Positions 1-55,921 of a DNA stretch of 64,000 nucleotides are shown piece after piece. Every line of letters starts with the position of its first letter. Position 1 is the stretch's first letter. The notes under the pieces are model-generated. The model was not told the origin of the DNA and did not search any database. It saw nothing but the letters and a program-made list of their open reading frames with translations. Source of the DNA: Phoronis australis (Eukaryota; Phoronida; Phoronidae); assembly GCA_002633005.1 (NCBI GenBank), contig NMRA01000423.1, positions 224,313 through 288,312 of the forward strand. The letters are read 5' to 3'. The translations under genes were made by a program, and so were the position numbers.

Positions 1-1169
1 ACAGTTCAAGCTAGCGCCCATCATAGCGCACTACAAACGACCGTATGTGGTTTAAAATTGACACGCAGCTTATATGGTGTGTCACTTTCATTTTACACAA
101 CTTCAGTTTTCAAAAACGTCTTTTCACAATATGTAAAAACCAAATCCCGGCTTTGTTTTATACCTCGGAAAGAAAGTTACTAGTGACATGCGTGTCGTTT
201 TGTGACTGACCTATTTTTTCCGTACTTGGAAGGTATTGAAGAGCAAACTCGCCATTACCCGAGTTAGTTTGAATCTTTAACGACTTTGATGACAGACTGT
301 AGCAGGCCAGATCTAACAAAATCTCGGATACTTTTTCAACGGGCATTTTCTCCCTATTCACATCGCAAATTTCGCTACTCGAATGCACAAGTCAGTTAGA
401 GAGCACTGATTGAACTTTCACGTCGGCTACTTGCCTTGCGCTCTAGAGTCTTTCAATGGCAGTCGTGAAGAACAGTAAGGCCGTACCTGCATGAATGAAG
501 TCAATTTTGAGATCCGAAATTTGTGAGTATTTAACGCTGCAGGTAAGAGCCTAATCTAAACATTTTCTTGATGATCTAAAAAATCTATTTTGGCGCGTAA
601 AAATGGCGGGAAAATTTTGCGACCTGGCATTTATGAATACGAGCTGGATTTTGAAAATGCGACCTGGGATTTTGGCTAGGTCGCAAAATGCGACCTGGCG
701 ATTTTAATAGCGTCGAGCCCTGAGTGTCCTGTGAATCGTCTCGTCTGAGCCGACAGGCAATTAAATCGCCCTGGCTGCTGAATGCCGCAGGCATACAGGT
801 CGGGTGACAGCACATCCCCATAAAAGTTATTCGTCTCAAAATACAGCGAATAAAATCAAAGAAACATGCATATATGCAATTTAGTCAACATAGCAGTAAC
901 TAATATAACTTGAACATATCCATGAAAATCTGACGCGGTTCGCTCGAGCTTCTCTCACTGGGTGTCAGTTTGAGAAAGTTACGTGAAATCACACCTGTTG
1001 GTGAACAAAAAGTCCAACGGTCATAAATCTTACAAATTGATATCTTCAATACTATTTTGCAAGTGTCAGGCGCCAAGTCATGCGCTTTGCTGAGTCTCGC
1101 GCTAGTCTCACGTAACTCAGGTGATTCATTTGAAATAATTTGTGGTTGTTGCTTGCGGTGAAAAAGTTA
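1..1169. other. Upstream region of the NBEAL gene
   Basis: Apart from the weak minus-strand exon candidate at 211-346, I see no gene. At about 600-705 there are three imperfect repeats of a GCGACCTGG core. No TATA box or other promoter element can be called with confidence. Confidence 0.3.
211..346 (-). CDS. Possible first exon of a divergent unknown gene
   Basis: On the minus strand an ATG at 346 with A at -3 opens 45 codons, beginning MPVEKVSEILLDLACYSLS, up to a GTCAGT donor in phase 1. The composition looks coding, but I do not recognise the protein and no second exon is in the window. If real, and if the NBEAL start near 1170 is right, the two genes are head to head with about 820 bp between them. 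Confidence 0.25.
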
Positions 1170-1236
1170 ATGGCGACAAAAAATGTTGTCTTAATTCTCG
1201 CAGTCATGTACAAAACCAAAAGGATAGCTAAAGAAA
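1170..1236 (+). CDS. NBEAL1: Candidate first coding exon of the NBEAL gene
   Basis: The ATG at 1170 opens a 22-codon stretch beginning MATKNVV, with VMYKTKR further on, then a GTAAGC donor. Vertebrate NBEAL proteins start MA(S)..., with LxLY followed by a K-rich segment, so position and pattern fit loosely. The exon ends in phase 1. That cannot join the 5052 acceptor without a stop, but it joins in frame at a second AG giving an exon start at 5059. The Kozak context is weak (T at -3, G at +4). The true first exon could lie elsewhere, including before this window. Confidence 0.3.
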
Positions 1237-3557
1237 GTAAGCATTTTTTAAGTGATAATTTTAAGTGTAAAATGTATTTTTGGCTATGTGAAAACATCAT
1301 TGACAGGATTTTGCCTATCGCCTGTTTAATATAAACGGGATGAAATTAGTACAGAAAGCAATGGGAAGTATTATAGTCCCTATCCAGCAATCTGAGGGGC
1401 TACATGTTGCCCAGTAAGCCTTTTGCCCGGCCCGTGCCGTTGGCGTTGAAAGCAATGTAAATTTTGTCTAAAGTCAATCATATCGATTCAATACGCGCCG
1501 GCATTTCAACGTTTCAACATTCACGCTGCAAACAGTGACAGAGTTCTGTTAAGTATGTTGGAAAACATACTGCAACAATATCATTTGCGTACCGTATAGT
1601 GTTGAACAACTATAGGCTGGTTGTACAGGATCCACAGAGCTCTCCATCATATTTTGTACTACTGTTATCCCGTGTATTTTGAACGGGCGGTAGACGTAAT
1701 ACAGTCTGTAAATAAGTGGTTTTCGCCTAGTCAAAAGTACATTTTACACTTATGATACCTTAAAGAAGTGCTTACACTTTCTTCAGTGATCCTTTCTGAT
1801 TCTATGCATATCCTCAACGAAACATGTCTATGGGAATTACCCCTGTACACCTCTGATAGCCTCAAGCATATTGACTGCAATGGAGTACGGTCCTTAGTTT
1901 TGTTGACAGAATGAAGAACTATTCATAAAAAACATCGACTGCTGAAGTATTTTGTCATTCAAAGACCTCCCATTGTGCTGCGAAATTATTTATAGTAGTT
2001 AGCCAAAATAAAGCGTTATTTTGTTGAAAATCTTCCATTGTGCATATTAGGATGTGCCGTCATCTAGTCTGTGACTAGGTACTTACTATCCCATTTTAGC
2101 CATAGGGCTTCCAAACTGATTTTTAACAATTTGTCTTTATGTACAAAAACCCAAAACTTTAGTTTTTGAGCTAAAACACCATCGTTTCTGGTATTGAGCA
2201 GTTGAGGCAAATTTCACAACCGTCCAAATTAACTCAGTTTCTGAATTTTGTCAATTTGGGTCATCAATGCGAGCCCAAATTGATACAGTTTGCCCAAACT
2301 GACATTATAATTTGTGCATTAAGTTGTGTCAGTTTTTAGCCATTGTGTTTATATAGCATGTTGAAAGAATAGAGAATTCACTAAGTTGAGCTGGTACGCT
2401 TCTGGAGTCCTCTCTACTTAAAGGAGCATGCCACCCAAAAAACAACCTAATTTGTATCAATTTAGATCTAGTAGTTCTACTCCATAACGACAGGTACGGT
2501 TGCATTACCTGACACCTGACGGCAGACGGAGGTGTTGAAATTATCCAATGACGTCATCGGTTTCACACGCAGTCTGTTCAGCAGTTCACAACACGGGTTA
2601 CTGGTGTCAGCTTATCGCTTGAAGTCATCGTTTAACACCAATAAATCATCAAACTTCGATGTAAAACCCTTAAAAATACACCGAGTTCTTATAAAAACGT
2701 GTTGTTTTATTTCGCTCTTACGGATTTATTGGTTGGACATACCATAGCCTACAAAGTTCGGCAGCAGGCCAATGTCTGTAGCAGGAGTTTGGGGTCTGTT
2801 CGGAGATAATTTCGAAGTATTTTCTGTGAGATACAGACAGGAGAACCTAGATCTGTGTTGTTTAGACGTGTGATTTTTTTAGTTCTAAACACAAAACGTT
2901 TGTTATCCTGGCCAGTGGCTCGGAACCCAATCAGGCCCGTCGCAGCCGGCCGGATTGACTGGCGTTATCCCTGCCAGTGGCTCGGAAACTGATCAGACAT
3001 CACGAACATAAACCACCCAAAGTTCAGTGGAAACTAAACTTCCAGTCAAGAAAATACTATACTTGTGAGCCAAAGTAATGTGCACGTGATTAAGTTGGTG
3101 AATTAGCCACGAAACTGCAAATCTACTTACTTGTCGGGGGCCGCGAATTCAGGTTCCGCTTCTGCCACAGCACTGTCAGGGCAGAAGTTGTACATTGACA
3201 ATCATTATTTGAGTAATGTAAATGTAAATAAAGATTCCCCTAACACCTGGCAGTGAGATGGAAATCGAGTTGTTTCGCAACAGTTTCTGCCAGCAAACAC
3301 TAAATTAGCAAATGAGCTCACATGGCCTCGGTGTCCCGTCAATTAGTTTTATTGCACCTAAAGCCAGTAACGCAGTGATTTATTCATTGCTGGCTTCTCA
3401 AATCATTTGCACTCACAAACACTCCAAAGGCATTACAAATTGCATCTAATGTGACAGACTTTGTTTTAGTTTTATGTAAGTATTGGTTAGGGTGAGAATA
3501 ATTCATTTTGAAACAGAACGCTCAGTAATAAACGCCAACATTGCAACTCTCAGGCCC

Positions 3558-3858
3558 GTCTTAAGACGAGCTAGAGCTCATCAGTCCCGACTTCGCAGGT
3601 GGATCGTTAAATTTTACAGGCTATCAATTCGAACAGGAATACAGTGATGAAGAAATACTAGAGAGGCGCTGTGAACAAGCTCAGATAACGGAATGTATGG
3701 AGTTATTTGGTAAGCCGGCATTCGTCAGGCACTTTCGACGTCTGCAGGCCACAGACACGGAGATGTTTCACGGCCGCATACTTGCTATTTTCAGCATACA
3801 TTTCATTCTTCACTACTATGAGCCACTTACTAAGCATTTTGGACTCTCGAGGTTTTAA
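3558..3858 (+). pseudogene. Remnant of ballast-domain-like ORF in the older Kolobok copy
   Basis: The plus-strand frame contains LISPDFAGGSLNFTG followed by YQFEQEYSDEEILERRCEQA. The (G)Y(Q/M)FE(P/Q)EY core matches the ORF in the neighbouring element (GGYMFEPEYNEAEYTQAQA). No cysteine signature follows, so the fragment is truncated. Exact limits are uncertain. Confidence 0.45.
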
Positions 3859-3954
3859 TAAAACGATATACCCGCTTTCCTCGCAGCTGCTTAGTTCGGA
3901 CAAACGAGAACGATGCACCGCAACATAGCGGCATTCACTCTGCATATGAACCAC
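3703..3954 (-). pseudogene. THAP-like transposase remnant
   Basis: The minus-strand frame contains YAAVKHLRVCGLQTSKVPDE, resembling the second half of a THAP zinc finger (YKAVENYRVCGKHFLPSDYE in the neighbouring element). The histidine of the CxxH pair is replaced by Gln and the N-terminal CxxxxC half is not seen. It is probably a decayed copy. Confidence 0.4.
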
Positions 3955-4148
3955 TGACGTCGCTAGCGTCGTTTCTCACCTTCCTCACAGGTTAACGCGA
4001 CACCTCTTGGCAAGGTAAGGTCGACCGTATGCGAGGCGATGTGGATATAGACCGATTAAGACGGGTGGCATTCTCCTTTAATGAGAGTTGTTTTCACCAA
4101 TGATTATTCTGAGAAAGGAAATTTAACACGTTTGCTGATTTAAAATTA

Positions 4149-4961
4149 GGGCTGTTCCAGCAAAATCTGTATGGGAGGGGGGGAAGGCACTTTTATTTCG
4201 TACCCATCGCCCATATTTTTCATTTATTTCTCCAACCCACGACCCATAATTTTTTAATTATTTTTAATAGGTTAAAATATAAAATCCAACACTTGCAAAC
4301 AAATTGCCTCCAGGAGGACCTGTTAAGAACTTAGATGATTGACAGACAAGAACTAGTTGTCTTGTCCAATATTGTCAAAAACTAAAGTAGCCTGTGAGCA
4401 ATACTTTTGGCAGCCACCAGGTGTCTCTGTTCACCATGTGTCTATAATTTCAATGAACATTTTTTTCAATTATAAGGATCTATGAATCTCAAACTGTCTC
4501 CACGAACTGTTTTATACTTCTATGTCAAGTGAATATTGGAACTTGTTTATCGTACTCCTCATACTTTTTATTTAAAAATCATCAATTTTCTTATATGTGT
4601 TAACACCAGTTTAGTGTTGCATAACTTTTCAATTCAATAGGACTGCAGACAAACAGTTGGCTCAAATCAAGTTGCCCATGACTCGATTAATGGCTTAGTG
4701 AACAGATTGCACTCTGTTAATATGGGCTTTTTTGTATTGGGATAAGTTGGGATATATGCCAATTGCATTTTTTTGAGTTTTGAGGGCTGAAGTAACTAAC
4801 CTGTCAACATGAACACGTCAAAAAAATACCACCCATTTTTCATGCATCACTTCTTACAGGAACAACCACCCATAATTTGAGTTTTTTTCTGAAGACCACC
4901 ACCCATGAATTTTTATTTCTACTGCCGTCCCCCCCCCACAGGGATTTTACTGGAACAGCCC
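4149..4961 (+). mobile_element. TTA-flanked non-autonomous DNA element, copy 1
   Basis: An 813-bp element with inverted ends GGGCTGTTCCAG and CTGGAACAGCCC and TTA duplications at 4146-4148 and 4962-4964. A 3-bp TTA/TAA duplication is typical of PIF/Harbinger elements, an inference since no transposase is present. A G-rich run follows the left end and a C-rich run precedes the right end. No coding sequence was found. It is nearly identical to the copy at 9912-10727. Confidence 0.75.
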
Positions 4962-5051
4962 TTAGTATACTGTTCAATACATTTAATTAAGTCCTAGGGT
5001 GACAAGGGCTTTCAAATTCATTATAATAATTGAAAATTAACTTTTTTGCAG

Positions 5052-49889
<44,838 letters not shown>

Positions 49890-50063
49890 GGCTCAACCTG
49901 TTATTAATTTCATGAAGAATTGGGATACCGATTCAACCTGGTAGTAATGAAAGTGTTATATAATGACTCGGCTAGGTATGGGCATGATGAAAACAATTTG
50001 ACGGAGGTTCAGTTGTCTGTGAGCTTGGTGAAAAGTGTTGGTGACTCAAGTAGGGGTTGGTAA

Positions 50064-50847
50064 TTAACTGCTGGCTTCATTAGTTGTGAGTACATGGTGT
50101 GAGATTTGAGGGGACACTATCGTTTTTTCAGCTGAAAACACATTTTTGGAATCATTGCTGGGTGAGATAGACTCCTTTATAAGTTCTTAGCTTTGACCAG
50201 AATTATTAAATAGCAGAATGCGTGCTGCTTTTCTGGCTTCATCGCATATCGCCAACTCTCACCGTTGTGTGTCAGTCAGTTGTGGCTTGTGACTTTACCA
50301 GACTAGTACGCTTTGAGACACTGACATTTTTCAACTGGGATTTATCTCCATCAACAGAGTATTGACCGCAGGGGTTAAAGGCTCTAATCCACGTGGAGGC
50401 AGATCTCAGAAAATCTCTTTTCTCGCCGATAATGTCTCTTTCATAGCACCTAAGTTAAAGAATGTTTAATTAATAGATGGCTTACTTTGGTGTGAGCGCA
50501 TAGATGAAGACTCATCGGGTTGAAAGTTTCCTCTGTTTCATCATTTGTTATATTAGCAATAAGATTGTGGAATGAATGTGCGGTTGAGACTTAATTGTGG
50601 GCATATGTCAACTGATGAGGGTTCTATTAGCGGGTAGCTTTAGAAGGGATTCACTGTGGCTTATTGTGGTTTTAAAGTTGCACAAATTACCAAATTGACA
50701 GACTTCTTAGAACTTGAGACAGAACAAGTTGCAAGTTTGCATAATTCCACAAAAGCTCAGTGACTTGATTCTGATAGGCATTGTTGGTCGTTCAGCGAGT
50801 CGTCAGCTTCCATATGCTTTACTAGATCTAGGTCACTGAACTATATA
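50064..50847 (+). repeat. First copy of near-duplicate next to an N
   Basis: 784 bp from TTAACTGCTGGCTTC to CACTGAACTATATA, matching 50849-51653 closely, with a few substitutions and two short gaps. It ends exactly at the single N. Confidence 0.9.
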
Positions 50848-50848
50848 N
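50848..50848. other. Single ambiguous base (assembly join)
   Basis: The only N in the window. It sits precisely between the two copies of the near-duplicate, which suggests a contig join rather than a base-call problem. Confidence 0.85.
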
Positions 50849-51653
50849 TTAACTGCTGGCTTCATTAGTTGTGAGTACATGGTGTGAGATTTGAGGGGAC
50901 ACTATCATTTTTTCAGCTGAAAACACATTTTTGGAATCATTGCTGGGTGAGATAGACTCCTTTATAAGTTCTTAGCTTTGACCAGAATTATTAAATAGCA
51001 GAATGCGTGCTGTTTTTCTGGCTTCATCGCATATCGCCAACTCTCACCGTTGTGTGTCAGTCAGTTGTGGCTTGTGACTTTACCAGACTAGTACGCTTTG
51101 AGACACTGACATTTTTCAACTGGGATTTATCTCCATCAACAGAGTATTAGACTGTGACCGCAGGGGTTGCAGGCTCTAATCCAGGTGGAGGCAGATCTCA
51201 GAAAATCTCTTTTCTCGGCGATAATGTCTCTTTCATAGCACCTAAGTTAAAGAATGTTTAATTAATAGATGGCTTACTTTGGTGTGAGCGCATAGATGGA
51301 GACTCATCGGGTTGAAAGTTTCCTCTGTTTCATCATTTGTTATATTAGCAATAAGATTGTGGAATGAATGTGCGGTTGAGACGTAATTGTGGGCATATGT
51401 CAACTGATGAGGGTTCTATTAGCGGGTAGCTTTAGAAGGGATTCACTGTGGCTTATTGTGGTTTTAAAGTTGCACAAATTACCAAATTGACAGAAAATCA
51501 GTTTGTGACTTCTTAGAACTTGAGACAGAACAAGTTGCAAGTTTGCATGATTCCACAAAAGCTCAGTGACTTGATTCTGATAGGCATTGTTGGTCGTCCA
51601 GCTAGTCGTCAGCTTCCATATGCTTTACTAGATCTAGGTCACTGAACTATATA
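50849..51653 (+). repeat. Second copy of near-duplicate next to an N
   Basis: 805 bp matching 50064-50847. Extra bases are found near 51150 (AGACTGTG) and near 51497 (AAAATCAGTTTGTG). Confidence 0.9.
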
Positions 51654-53012
51654 AATTATAGACATGCATAATTAAAGAATTTGGAGGCAAATCACCAGTA
51701 GTAATACCATTTCAAATGCTGCCTCCCATCTTGCTGTGATAATGTTGTGCCAGACTGGTGTTTAAGAGTTGGTGCCATAGGAATTGATGATAAAGCTTAT
51801 TTTTAAAACAGTAGTTGGTGATAATAGTTGTAAGGTGTCTCTTCAGATGAATAAGGAAATTATTTTGTGCTTGACTGTAAGATGTCTGGTCAGCCTTCTG
51901 AAGATTGGCAGATCAGGGTTCTTTACAAAAGAAGGTTAAGTTCTGACGTGGTTGAGCTTTGTTCAGGCATGGCATATTAATTGGTCAGAGTTTGATCAAT
52001 GAAGCAGTGTTATGACTGCTTGAACTAGCCATATAATTTTTATGAGATGCCTTTGTAATGGCCGTCTTGTTGTAATTAGCTGATGTTCCATCGTCTTGGT
52101 AGTCTGATCTGCCATGAGGTAAAAATTCGTGCATGTGGTTTAACTCATTCGCCCCTATTCACCATATGGTAAATATAGTTTTTGGTCTCCCTGACAGGGA
52201 ATGAGTTAAATGAATACCAATTTCTTCACCAAACTAAGTTCATGTGCAGTAGCATGTTTGAGCTTTCCAAAAGGCAGAATATCCTCGAAATAGCCAATCA
52301 GACTACTGGATTTTGTCATGTGTCTTGTTAGAACTGCCTTGTCCACTAAATGTTGTGCTTCTTAAATTGGGTTGTGAAGACTTAATAAGTTAGTGAGTCT
52401 CTGTGATATATATACTGCATAAACAAGATAATATTGTATAAATATGGCCAGATTGTTAACTGTGAAAATGCATTTTATGGTAGAATAAGCCAGTTTCAGA
52501 CAAAATCAAAGCCAAAATGTGCTGGCTTTATTTTTATTTTCATTTTTCCGGGGTGCTGAATGCCAGCAGTTTTTCAAAACTGTTTGTTGGTAACTATGGT
52601 ACAAAATTTGAGCATAAATTAGGTGCTGCATTCTAGTATGCTAGATGGAAAGAATGAAAAAAATAAATTTCACTTGCCGGCCACATTGTGTCCTCAATTG
52701 GGGAAGCTTTACCATAACCCGAAAAAATGCAATTCTTAAATGTTTGGAGGCTGGATTACTTATGTTTGATTATCCAGGTGGTGGATACTTGTACACTGGT
52801 GTATAATAAGTTTGTTCACAGTATTTTTGTAAGAATGTTAGCGTTGAATAAATTAATGTCTTTCACCTTCTTAATATGCAGACAAAAGTTATGCACGTGC
52901 ATCCCTGGCTTCGCAAAAATGATTCATAGAATAATCAGAATTTGTACGTGGTACAGCGTTGTTTATTCAATCCACAGTACCCGAAACGTTCACGTTTTGA
53001 CATCATACTCTA

Positions 53013-53296
53013 CTTTAAAAATTCTTCAGTTTGAAACACAGTGTGGCAGACAGGTGAAATTTCATTTTGTCAAATTTGTCTACAAAAATGACTTTTCAAT
53101 GAAGTTCAGTTTATCATCCTCAAGGAGTGTATCAAAGCACAAGAAACAGGGTCACTAGTAATAAAATCAACTGAACAAAAACTCACTGGTAAAGCATGTT
53201 CTACTTGGCTATTTTCAAACATTTGATATCTTGAGCATTTGAAACAATATGCAAGCCTCTGTATTGCAATTTGTTCCAAATTGAAGAATTTATACC
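53013..53296 (-). mobile_element. Small MITE, family copy 2
   Basis: The ends TTTAAAAATTCTTCAG and TTGAAGAATTTATACC are inverted. The interior (AGGTGAAATTTCATTTTGTC) matches the reverse complement of the copy at 46299-46537. Confidence 0.55.
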
Positions 53297-53895
53297 AGAA
53301 GGTTTTGCTGCGTGTGCCAAAACTAATTTAAAGTACTTTTAGCCGTTTTGTGCAAACATTAAATTTTCAATCTCATTCTCTTGTGGTCAGTAGGAGTCAC
53401 GTGACTTATTGATATTGATCAGTTGAAATAACTCTTCTAGTGGTGATTTTGGTTATCAAAGACAAAACTCATGAATCAAATCACTTGTTGTAAGTTATGA
53501 AATGGGATTCATCTTGTTCATTTAAAGGACAATGACCTCAGACACACCCCATCAAAAATCAACTTATAATGGAGACCTTTTACTGTAACTGGACTCATTT
53601 TAAATTCTTACTCAGATTTCCATGGAAATTTCTTGGCTTGAGAAGAACTGATGTATCGTTGTCTTAGACTATGCCTGTTTAGTACCCTGTCATGAGTGGT
53701 TAGTATGCTGCCCTGGCATTATGGATGTGGGGGAATTTCAGGCGAGAAGACATAATTTCAATTTAAGTAAAAGATATTAGGTACATGATGACGTTGCTTT
53801 GGCAAAGCAAATATGCCAGTAAAGAAACTCTAAACACCAGGGTGTGGTTTATGGTGGTTTTAACAAAAAGTTAGCTGTGATTTCTGAGTTTCTTT

Positions 53896-54270
53896 GCCTG
53901 GTTGCATGAAGGGACTAACCTAAATCTTTGCTTATTTGTTTCGTTCGTAACTCAAATAATGATGTACTATTTTTCTATCATTTAAGCTCTTATTTGACTA
54001 ATGACATTTTATAATTATGTAACTAAAAACTGACTGAGTTAGAACAACTAGGGACTTAGTCCTTAAATTGAGGGCATTGCATGAAAAGGTCCCTTCGTAT
54101 TTTCAATAATACTGAGAATTCGATGTAGAATTCACTCTCTATTTTTATCAAAGCCAAAAATTGGCTCTAACAGTGTAAGAGCAATTGGTGTTCTCACAAG
54201 CCCACAACTACGCAGTATATTTAGGGAACTCGATCGAGTCTCTATTTGGAACTGCTTCATGAAACCAGAC
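53896..54270. mobile_element. Possible MITE with CATGAA ends
   Basis: Left GCCTGGTTGCATGAAG and right CTTCATGAAACCAGAC are inverted with two or three mismatches. No target duplication seen. Confidence 0.35.
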
Positions 54271-54724
54271 ACAGATGTACAGTACTAGGAGTAAAGTCAA
54301 TATAGTCACCACATGTATACAGATTACAGTTCATTTTTGTGCAGAGTAAGTGAGGGATTGCCATAATACTAAATGACCAGTGATTGCAAAGATATGCACT
54401 TTTGTCTAGCAGCTTTGCTCTTAAGCAATATTGTGTAAATGTTATGTTAGGCTGAAATTTATAAAGACAAAAGATGTAACTTTGTATCAAACAAAGTTCC
54501 TATCAGTGTGTCTGTTTTTAGTATTGTAAGGGTTATATGCTTATGTTGCTGTTAATTTTCAATGTGACACTTGATGCTAAAACAGAACAAATGGACATTT
54601 GGATGTGAAGATACCATCTGACATGTTATTCTTAAAGTTGATCACAAATCATGATTTTGTAATCCATGTGATTTTAAAGAACTTTTCAGAATAAAGTTGA
54701 TTATCACAGTAACAAGAGCTTTTC

Positions 54725-54811
54725 AAAAACAAATTTTCAATTACAGCATGTCTAAAAACAAATTTTCAATTACAGCATGTCTAAAAACAAATTTTCAATT
54801 ACAGCATGTCT
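54725..54811 (+). repeat. 29-bp tandem repeat, 3 exact copies
   Basis: The unit begins AAAAACAAATTTTCAATTAC and ends AGCATGTCT. All three copies look identical. Confidence 0.93.
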
Positions 54812-55289
54812 GATCTTCATTTTACTCGGACAGATTCAAATGTTCTAGTTTTTTAACTTGGCCCTTTCCAGTAAGCCAGTATTTCACTACCAATTTTCAC
54901 TCAAATAATACGTATTGAATTGAATACAAATCAACACCAACAGACCAGTTTCGTTGTTAAAATTGCTATCAATTTTAAAAAGTTGGATTTTGCTTGTTTC
55001 ACAGTTAGGCGCATACATTTAATTGTCCCTTTAATGAAGGCGACTTACAGACAGAAATTAGGCCTTATACTCCCATGTCACATCACATATTCTGCACTTT
55101 TGGTCAAGTGAGACTTCATTATTTTTCAGTAAAAGTTATGTAGACCGCCACACCAAATTTCTGTCTCAAGTCATTTTTCATGAAACAGACCTCAAGATAT
55201 AAGCACAGTTTCACATATCAGTGTGTTAACCTAAAGACACACACATCCAGAACAAACTTTCAAGTGATGAACTAGTATGGTTAAAATAA

Positions 55290-55295
55290 TTTATT
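55290..55295 (-). terminator. Candidate poly(A) signal for the acyl-CoA dehydrogenase gene
   Basis: AATAAA on the minus strand, about 540 bp past the stop codon at 55831-55833. This is a plausible 3' UTR length, but the motif is short and unproven. Confidence 0.35.
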
Positions 55296-55830
55296 AAGAC
55301 AATCAACAATAAACAATACAATGGAGGTTGTTTTTTCTTTCAAGTCACACCTTTTGAACATTTTGCGCTGATTCTTCAATATTACTCGGCAATTATTAAC
55401 ACTTAACATACACAGGGTGATAAAAAATACACAACTCCATTGTTTGGGGATCAGACAGTTTGCCTGACTTGCAGTGTCTCGCACCAGACTGGAATATAAA
55501 GTTCGGCCAACTTCGTTATTCCACCCTGACGGCTTAACAGACTGCTGCTATGACTTGAAATTTGTGAAATTATCATAACAGCAGTTTTGTGGGTTAAAAT
55601 TGACAGAAATTGAAAATCATCTTGCTTCATAGGAGTTATAATAAAACCCAGATTAGAAATTATACAGTCATTTTACAATAAGTTGAAATTTTCACTCCAT
55701 GATTTTGTCAATTTTCAAAGTAAGAGACAAAAAGTTGTCAAATTTCAATTAACTATAATTGTACCAGAATATTGTAAAGTACAGACATTTGCCTATCACA
55801 GTGAATTTATATTATCCAAAGCCTGCATCA

Positions 55831-55921
55831 TCATGCTTTGGGTAGCATGTTCATGTATTTTGCAATGATTGACAGCATGACTTCATCAGCTCCGCCTCCT
55901 ATGGAAACCAGGCGCAGGTCT
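55831..55921 (-). CDS. ACAD exon H (terminal)
   Basis: It follows TTTTCAG and ends at TGA (55831-55833). It encodes DLRLVSIGGGADEVMLSIIA and KYMNMLPKA. The usual (Y/F)EG catalytic position reads GGG. Confidence 0.94.

Larger units (their letters stand above)
2422..4077. mobile_element. Kolobok-type DNA transposon, older decayed copy
   Basis: TTAA target duplications lie at 2418-2421 and 4078-4081. The ends are inverted repeats: left AGGAGCATGCCACCC, right GGGTGGCATTCTCCT, 14 of 15 matching. TTAA plus an AGG(R) terminus is the pattern of the Kolobok/T2 group. Inside, a plus-strand fragment near 3570-3700 has GYQFEQEYSDEEI, and a minus-strand fragment near 3703-3954 has YAAVKHLRVCGL. These are remnants of the two genes seen in the element at 5267-7207. 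It sits in the presumed first NBEAL intron. Confidence 0.7.
49890..55830. other. Intergenic region between convergent genes
   Basis: No gene recognised. It must hold the NBEAL 3' UTR; AATAAA occurs at 52662-52667 and 54690-54695, but I cannot say which is used. It also contains the near-duplicate around the N at 50848, a MITE at 53013-53296, a possible element at 53896-54270, and a 29-bp triplet repeat at 54725. Confidence 0.6.

Noticed and set aside
1170-1334. The whole 165-base plus frame as an independent small protein
   Set aside because: Better explained, if coding at all, as a first exon ending at the GTAAGC donor at 1237.
52727-53158. A 143-codon plus-strand frame
   Set aside because: It overlaps an inverted-end repeat also present at 46299-46537, resembles no known protein, and starts in AT-rich intergenic DNA.
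53690-53760. A tRNA-like sequence with an A-box-like GAGTGGTTAGTATGC
   Set aside because: The B-box is too degraded and there is no cloverleaf; at most an old SINE fragment.
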